From Lysobacterales bacterium (lineage in GTDB: Bacteria; Pseudomonadota; Gammaproteobacteria; Xanthomonadales; SZUA-36): 10,343 nucleotides of DNA. The translations under genes and the position numbers were made by a program. The stretch lies in NCBI GenBank assembly GCA_026193295.1, contig JAPHSB010000167.1, forward strand, positions 1 to 10,343. Direction: 5' to 3'. The notes beneath the pieces are model-generated. The model made no database searches. It had not been told where the DNA came from and was given only the letters and a program-made list of their open reading frames with translations. How positions within the stretch are numbered: the first letter of the stretch is position 1; every line of letters begins with the position of its first letter. This document shows, one piece after another, positions 6,424 to 10,343 of this stretch.

Positions 6424-6618
6424 ATGGCTGTTCAGAAAAATCGCAAGACCCCGTCCAGGCGCGGCATGCGCCGGTCACACGATTCACTGCAGGCACCCAC
6501 GCTGTCCGTGGATTCGACGACCGGTGAAACCCACCTGCGACACCATATGACGCCCGAGGGGTACTACAAGGGCCGCAAGGTGATTGACACGCCGGTTATC
6601 GAGTTCGACGAAGAATAA
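6424..6618 (+). CDS. rpmF: 50S ribosomal protein L32
   Basis: A 64-residue L32 with the family signature MAVQKNRKTPSRRGMRRSHD at the start, LSVDSTTGETHLRHHMTPEG in the middle and YYKGRKVI near the end. It belongs to the large ribosomal subunit. It contains no cysteines, so it is the zinc-free (C-) form. It is a little longer than E. coli L32 (57 residues): after GRKVI it adds the acidic tail DTPVIEFDEE. Start is certain: ATG with GGAGG 7 nt upstream and the canonical MAVQ beginning. It lies between yceD and plsX as in most gammaproteobacteria and is probably co-transcribed with both. Confidence 0.97.
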   Translation: MAVQKNRKTPSRRGMRRSHDSLQAPTLSVDSTTGETHLRHHMTPEGYYKGRKVIDTPVIEFDEE

Positions 6619-6689
6619 TTCGGCGGCCCGGGCGCTGGCCCGGCTGTCCGGATGGACTTGGCGATTTCGACCGCACCGGCAGGCGCTCG

Positions 6690-7754
6690 GTGAGCGACCC
6701 TGGCAACATCGTACTGGCCCTGGACGCCCATGGCGGCGACCAGGGCCTGGCTGTTTCTGTGCCGGCCGCGTTGGCCGCTTTGGACCAGGATGCGGGCCTG
6801 GAGATCGTGTTGGTCGGTAATCCAACTGAGCTTGCGGCCACCCTGGACGCCTCGTCCCGCGCCAGGAGCAAAGCCTTTCGCGCCGCTGCCGGCGATGCCC
6901 CGGCCCGCGTTCGCATTCACCCCGCTGATTCCGTGATCGCCATGGACGCCAAGCCGTCGGCCGTGCTGCGCCGCGGCCAGGGCAGCAGCATGTGGCGGGC
7001 TTTCGAACTGGTCGCAGCAGGGCAAGCGGACGGCTGCGTCAGCGGTGGAAACACGGCTGCCATGATGCTGATTGGCGTGAAGCTGCTGGGTATGCTCCCC
7101 GGAATACAGCGTCCGGCGTTGATGGCCTACGTGCCCAACGTGCGCGGGCACACCGGTTTGCTCGACCTCGGCGCCAACCTGCACGTCAGTGCCGGACAGT
7201 TGGCGCAGTTCGCGGTGATGGGAGCGGTCACGGCCCGGGAAGTGGAAGGCATTGCCAATCCACGCGTCGGGCTGCTGAACGTCGGGCATGAAGACGGCAA
7301 AGGGCACCTGGTCGTGCGGGAAGCGCATCAGATGCTGAAGGCGCTGCCGCTGAACTACGTGGGATTCATCGAAGGACACGACATATTCGACGGCACCGTC
7401 GATATTGCGGTCTGCGACGGTTTCGCCGGCAACCTCGTCCTCAAGTCCACCGAAGGGCTGGCCCGCATGCTGGTTGGGGAATTCAAGACGGCCCTGGCGC
7501 AAAACCTGGCCAGCCGGGCCGGGGCGCTGCTGGCTGGTCCTTCGTTGCGCCGGATGCTGGCACACCTCGATCCTGCCGCGCATAATGGTGCGCCATTGCT
7601 CGGCCTCAACGGCGTTGCGATCAAGAGCCACGGCTCTTCCGACCGCAAGGGCCTGACGCGGGCCATCCTGGAAGCCGGGCGCGAAGCGCGCAGGCAAGTG
7701 CACCTGCGAATAGCTTCATCGATCCGCGAGTACCAACTGGAGGCGTCAGCGTGA
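6690..7754 (+). CDS. plsX: Phosphate acyltransferase PlsX
   Basis: A 354-residue PlsX, which converts acyl-ACP plus phosphate to acyl-phosphate, the donor for PlsY in phosphatidic acid synthesis; it acts peripherally at the inner membrane. Visible signs are LALDAHGGD (9-17, family DxMGGD), a conserved KPSAVLRRGQGSSM stretch (88-101), SGGNTAAMM (118-126), LLDLGANL (157-164), and DGFAGNLVLKSTEG further on. The start is GTG at 6690, giving MSDPGNIVLALDAHGGD with AGGCG upstream; the TGA is shared with the fabH GTG (GTGA, 4-nt overlap), showing translational coupling. The M-to-H change in the MGGD motif and L in place of the following P are small departures from the usual DxMGGDxxP. Confidence 0.95.
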   Translation: MSDPGNIVLALDAHGGDQGLAVSVPAALAALDQDAGLEIVLVGNPTELAATLDASSRARSKAFRAAAGDAPARVRIHPADSVIAMDAKPSAVLRRGQGSSMWRAFELVAAGQADGCVSGGNTAAMMLIGVKLLGMLPGIQRPALMAYVPNVRGHTGLLDLGANLHVSAGQLAQFAVMGAVTAREVEGIANPRVGLLNVGHEDGKGHLVVREAHQMLKALPLNYVGFIEGHDIFDGTVDIAVCDGFAGNLVLKSTEGLARMLVGEFKTALAQNLASRAGALLAGPSLRRMLAHLDPAAHNGAPLLGLNGVAIKSHGSSDRKGLTRAILEAGREARRQVHLRIASSIREYQLEASA

Positions 7755-8725
7755 AGTATTCGAGAATTGCGGGAACGGGCAGCCAACTTCCCGACAAGGT
7801 CGTGACCAACCATGACCTCGAAAAGACGATTGAAACCAGTGACCAGTGGATCCGTGAACGAACCGGGATCCGTGAGCGCCGTGTTGCTGTCGACGGTGAA
7901 ACCACCGGGACGCTGGCCCGGGAGGCATGCCGCAAGGCGCTGGAGGCAGCGGATGTCGATCCGGCCGAGATCGACCTGTTCGTCATGGGTACAACGACGC
8001 CGGACCTGGTGTTTCCCAGCACGGCGTGCCTGCTGCAGAAGCAACTCGGGTTGCCCGACTGCGGCGCGATGGACGTCAATGCCGCCTGCTCCGGCTTCAT
8101 GTATGCCCTGAGCGTGGCCGACAAGTACGTCCGTTGCGGCGACGCAAAAAAAGTGCTGGTGTGCGGGGCGGAAACGCTGTCGCGAATCGTCAACTGGAAC
8201 AAGCGCGAGACCGCTATCCTGTTTGGTGACGGCGCGGGAGCGGTTGTGCTGGAAGCTTGCGATGATCCCGGTATTCTCTCCACGCATATCCACGCCAATG
8301 GCAACTACGTCGACCTGCTGACCACGAATGCCGGCATTTCCGTGGGCTGGGACGCCGTCGAAGAGAACGACGGCAAGCCGGAAATCATCATGCGCGGCAA
8401 CGAGGTATTCAAAGTCGCCGTGCGCACGCTGGGACGCATTGTCGAGGAGACCCTCAGCGCCAATCAGCTCGAAAAGTCGGACTTGACCTGGCTGATTCCA
8501 CACCAGGCCAATTTGCGCATCATCTCGGCCATGGCCAAAATGCTGGATATGAACATGGATCACGTGGTGGTGACCGTCGACCGGCACGGTAACACGTCGG
8601 CGGCCTCGGTCCCGCTGGCGCTTGACGAGGCCATTCGGGACGGCCGTATTCAGCGTGGAGACCTGTTGTTGCTCGAGGCCTTCGGCGGCGGCTTCACCTG
8701 GGGTTCGGCCCTGATCAGGTACTGA
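7751..8725 (+). CDS. fabH: Beta-ketoacyl-ACP synthase III (FabH)
   Basis: A 324-residue KAS III that starts fatty-acid synthesis by condensing acetyl-CoA (or another primer) with malonyl-ACP. The catalytic triad is visible: C113 in NAACSGFMYAL, H251 in LIPHQANLRI and N281 in DRHGNTSAASVPLALDE. The C-terminal EAFGGGFTWGSALIRY is the usual KAS III end. Start is GTG at 7751, overlapping the plsX stop, with GGAGG (7739-7743) 7 nt upstream. Length agrees with E. coli FabH (317). In most gammaproteobacteria fabD follows directly; here fabG does, 37 bp on, so malonyl-ACP for this enzyme must come from a malonyltransferase encoded elsewhere. Confidence 0.96.
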   Translation: MKYSRIAGTGSQLPDKVVTNHDLEKTIETSDQWIRERTGIRERRVAVDGETTGTLAREACRKALEAADVDPAEIDLFVMGTTTPDLVFPSTACLLQKQLGLPDCGAMDVNAACSGFMYALSVADKYVRCGDAKKVLVCGAETLSRIVNWNKRETAILFGDGAGAVVLEACDDPGILSTHIHANGNYVDLLTTNAGISVGWDAVEENDGKPEIIMRGNEVFKVAVRTLGRIVEETLSANQLEKSDLTWLIPHQANLRIISAMAKMLDMNMDHVVVTVDRHGNTSAASVPLALDEAIRDGRIQRGDLLLLEAFGGGFTWGSALIRY

Positions 8726-8762
8726 ACGATCGTGCAAATTCTGCAGAAAAACGGAGCGCACA

Positions 8763-9512
8763 ATGAAACTGGATCTTAGCGGCCAGGTGGCCATCGTCAC
8801 GGGCGCCAGCCGCGGCATCGGGGCGGCAATTGCCGACACGCTGGCATGCGCCGGGGCGCGGGTCGCGGGCACGGCAACGACGGAGCAGGGTGCGGCGGCC
8901 ATACGGGAGCGGCTGAGCTCGATTGCGCCGGACTGCGCCGGTGAAGTGCTCGACGTCAACGACCCCGCGGGCGCAGAAGCGCTGGTTTCGCGGGTCGCTG
9001 ACACGCTTGGTACGCCCACTGTCCTGGTGAACAACGCCGGCATCACGCGCGACCAGATCCTGATGCGCATGAAGGAAGACGACTGGGATGCGGTGATCGA
9101 AACCAACCTGCGTTCCGTATTCCGTCTCAGCAAGGCCTGTCTGCGCGGCATGATGAAGGCGCGCAGCGGCCGCATCATCAGCATCGCCTCGGTGGTCGGC
9201 TCCATGGGTAATGCGGGCCAGACGAACTACGCGGCGGCAAAGGCGGGTATGATGGGGTTCAGCCGGTCGTTGGCCCGGGAGATCGGTTCCCGGGGCATTA
9301 CGGTCAACGTCGTGGCCCCCGGCTTTATCGATACCGACATGACCCGGGCACTCGACGAGAACCAGCGCGAGGCGCTGCTGCGCGATATACCGCTGCAACG
9401 CCTGGGTGAGCCGGAAGACATTGCCGCGTCCGTTTTGTTCCTGGCCTCGGCGCAGGGTGGTTACATCACCGGGCAGACTCTGCATGTCAATGGCGGGATG
9501 TTCATGATTTAA
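8763..9512 (+). CDS. fabG: 3-oxoacyl-ACP reductase (FabG)
   Basis: A 249-residue short-chain dehydrogenase performing the NADPH-dependent reduction of 3-ketoacyl-ACP in each elongation cycle. The cofactor loop TGASRGIG is at 13-20 and NNAG at 90-93. The catalytic residues are N115, S143 (SIASVVGSMGNAGQTNY), Y156 and K160 (YAAAK). PGFIDTDMT and the end GQTLHVNGGMFMI are typical of FabG. Start ATG 8763 has GGAG 8 nt upstream. It follows fabH by 37 bp without an intervening fabD and precedes acpP by 67 bp, the conserved fabG-acpP order that supports FabG over a generic SDR. Confidence 0.96.
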   Translation: MKLDLSGQVAIVTGASRGIGAAIADTLACAGARVAGTATTEQGAAAIRERLSSIAPDCAGEVLDVNDPAGAEALVSRVADTLGTPTVLVNNAGITRDQILMRMKEDDWDAVIETNLRSVFRLSKACLRGMMKARSGRIISIASVVGSMGNAGQTNYAAAKAGMMGFSRSLAREIGSRGITVNVVAPGFIDTDMTRALDENQREALLRDIPLQRLGEPEDIAASVLFLASAQGGYITGQTLHVNGGMFMI

Positions 9513-9579
9513 ACTGGAATCGCGGCCGCATATTAACTAAAATTGCGGGCTTGAATCCCCTGAAGAGGAAATTGGTTAA
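9513..9579 (+). promoter_or_regulatory. fabG-acpP gap with possible acpP promoter
   Basis: The 67-bp gap contains TAAAAT (9538-9543), a reasonable -10, in a locally AT-rich stretch. The -35 candidate CTGGAA (9515-9520, 17-bp spacing) is weak. A separate acpP promoter would fit the high ACP demand known in E. coli. AGAGGA (9563-9568) is the likely acpP ribosome binding site. Confidence 0.3.
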
Positions 9580-9813
9580 ATGAGCAGCATTGAAGAGCGC
9601 GTCAAGAAGATCGTAATCGAGCAACTGGGTGTCAAAGAAGACGAAGTCACGGCCAGCGCGTCGTTCGTCGATGATCTCGGTGCCGATTCCCTGGATACCG
9701 TCGAACTGGTCATGGCGCTCGAAGAAGAATTCGAATGTGAAATCCCGGACGAGGAAGCCGAGAAGATCACCAGCGTCCAGCAGGCGATTGATTACATCAC
9801 GGCCAACGTTTGA
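9580..9813 (+). CDS. acpP: Acyl carrier protein
   Basis: A 77-residue, strongly acidic ACP, the carrier of growing acyl chains through a phosphopantetheine arm attached by holo-ACP synthase. The attachment serine is S37 in DDLGADSLDTVELVMALEEE, the hallmark motif, and the whole protein (SSIEERVKKIVIEQLGVKE at the start, ITSVQQAIDYI at the end) is close to E. coli AcpP in length and pattern. ATG 9580 has a purine-rich AGAGGA upstream. It sits between fabG and fabF as is usual and is followed by a strong hairpin. Confidence 0.98.
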   Translation: MSSIEERVKKIVIEQLGVKEDEVTASASFVDDLGADSLDTVELVMALEEEFECEIPDEEAEKITSVQQAIDYITANV

Positions 9814-9837
9814 GGCATTTCATTTCCTGAGCTTTCA

Positions 9838-9870
9838 GTCGGCCGGCATTTTGCCGGCCGACGTTTCTTC
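9838..9870 (+). terminator. Rho-independent-like hairpin after acpP
   Basis: GTCGGCCGGCA (9838-9848), loop TTT, then TGCCGGCCGAC (9852-9862) form a perfect 11-bp GC-rich stem. It is followed by GTTTCTTC, a T-rich but interrupted tail. The position 24 nt after the acpP stop and before fabF suggests partial termination that keeps acpP mRNA above fabF mRNA, or protection of the acpP transcript 3' end. Confidence 0.7.
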
Positions 9871-9920
9871 GGCAGTGTGAATGTCGGGCATTACCCGGAG
9901 CTTCCAGCGAGATATCCATT

Positions 9921-10343
9921 GTGTCAGCACGTCGCGTAGTCATCACAGGCATGGGCCTGATCTCCCCCGTCGGCAACACGGTCGATTCGGCCTGGGACGC
10001 TATTTGCAACGGCCGCAGCGGCATCGGCCCGATCACGGCTTTCGACGTCTCGGAACTGGGCACCCGGATCGGCGGTGAGATACGCGATTTCGAGGTGACC
10101 GATTACATCTCCGGCAAGGAAGCGCGGCGCTACGACCGGTTCCTCCACTATGGCCTGGCGGCCGCGAAAGACGCCATGACCGACGCCGGCCTCGCCAGTG
10201 ACGATCACGGTGTGAATCCGGAACGCGTGGGCTTCGCCATCGGTTCCGGCATTGGCGGCATTTCGTCGATCGAAGAGAACATGCTCATTTACCGGGACAA
10301 GGGGCCGCGACGCGTGTCGCCGTTTTATATCCCCGGTTCGATC
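9921..10343 (+). CDS. fabF: Beta-ketoacyl-ACP synthase II (FabF), N-terminal part, cut by the window end
   Basis: The frame from GTG 9921 runs open through the last base (141 codons). It reads VSARRVVITGMGLISPVGNT, then NGRSGIGPITAFDVS (30-44) and FAIGSGIGGISSIEEN (105-120), the standard N-terminal half of KAS I/II enzymes, which elongate acyl-ACP with malonyl-ACP. The order acpP-fabF favours FabF over FabB. The catalytic Cys-His-His residues lie beyond the window. The GTG start is preferred because the family start motif RRVVITGMG follows at once; the ribosome binding site is weak (CGAGA about 9 nt upstream). The ATG at 9881 is out of frame. It is 107 bp after acpP, beyond the hairpin, and may be expressed by read-through or its own promoter. 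Confidence 0.93.
   Translation, partial: MSARRVVITGMGLISPVGNTVDSAWDAICNGRSGIGPITAFDVSELGTRIGGEIRDFEVTDYISGKEARRYDRFLHYGLAAAKDAMTDAGLASDDHGVNPERVGFAIGSGIGGISSIEENMLIYRDKGPRRVSPFYIPGSI

Noticed and set aside
6619..6689. GC-rich GCCCGGGC palindrome between rpmF and plsX as a terminator
   Set aside because: No loop-forming stem of useful length and no T-tail.
6564..7703. 379-codon open frame opposite rpmF and plsX
   Set aside because: Antisense shadow of plsX; H/Q/R/A-rich translation with no recognisable domain.
7355..9205. 616-codon open frame on the minus strand opposite plsX, fabH and fabG
   Set aside because: It is antisense to three clear, motif-bearing genes, spans their junctions, and its translation is low-complexity with no family pattern. 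It is a product of high-GC codon usage.

Overview
The window reads as chromosomal core-metabolism DNA from a GC-rich gammaproteobacterium. The evidence is the gene order yceF/yceD-rpmF-plsX-fabH-fabG-acpP-fabF, the FadJ/FadI-type beta-oxidation enzymes, and a cysteine-free L32. A Xanthomonadales- or Chromatiales-like lineage fits, but that is an impression from protein style and not a measured placement. I see no mobile elements, CRISPR arrays, tRNAs or rRNAs.

Left part, minus strand (about 1-5140). A tightly packed operon is read right to left: fadJ (hydratase/3-hydroxyacyl-CoA dehydrogenase), fadI (thiolase), a class III-like polyphosphate kinase 2, and a DUF4442 hotdog thioesterase. fadJ/fadI and fadI/ppk2 overlap by 4 nt. 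The thioesterase appears to start at a GTG one base after the ppk2 stop. Downstream on the same strand is the 5' part of an exported or membrane-anchored MDR (zinc-type alcohol dehydrogenase/quinone oxidoreductase) gene. Its apparent fifth codon is TAG, so it is either broken or starts internally.

Centre (5141-5795). The Maf-type nucleotide pyrophosphatase yceF (minus) diverges from yceD (plus) across a short AT-rich interval that probably holds both promoters.

Right part, plus strand (5796-10343). The phospholipid/fatty-acid synthesis cluster is yceD, rpmF (L32), plsX, fabH, fabG, acpP, and fabF cut by the window end. There is no fabD between fabH and fabG, only 37 bp. A strong 11-bp hairpin lies between acpP and fabF.

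Together the window pairs fatty-acid breakdown on one strand with fatty-acid/phospholipid initiation on the other. I do not see a clearly new system. The most interesting points are a polyphosphate-using nucleotide kinase translationally coupled to beta-oxidation genes, the missing fabD, and the amber codon in the MDR gene.
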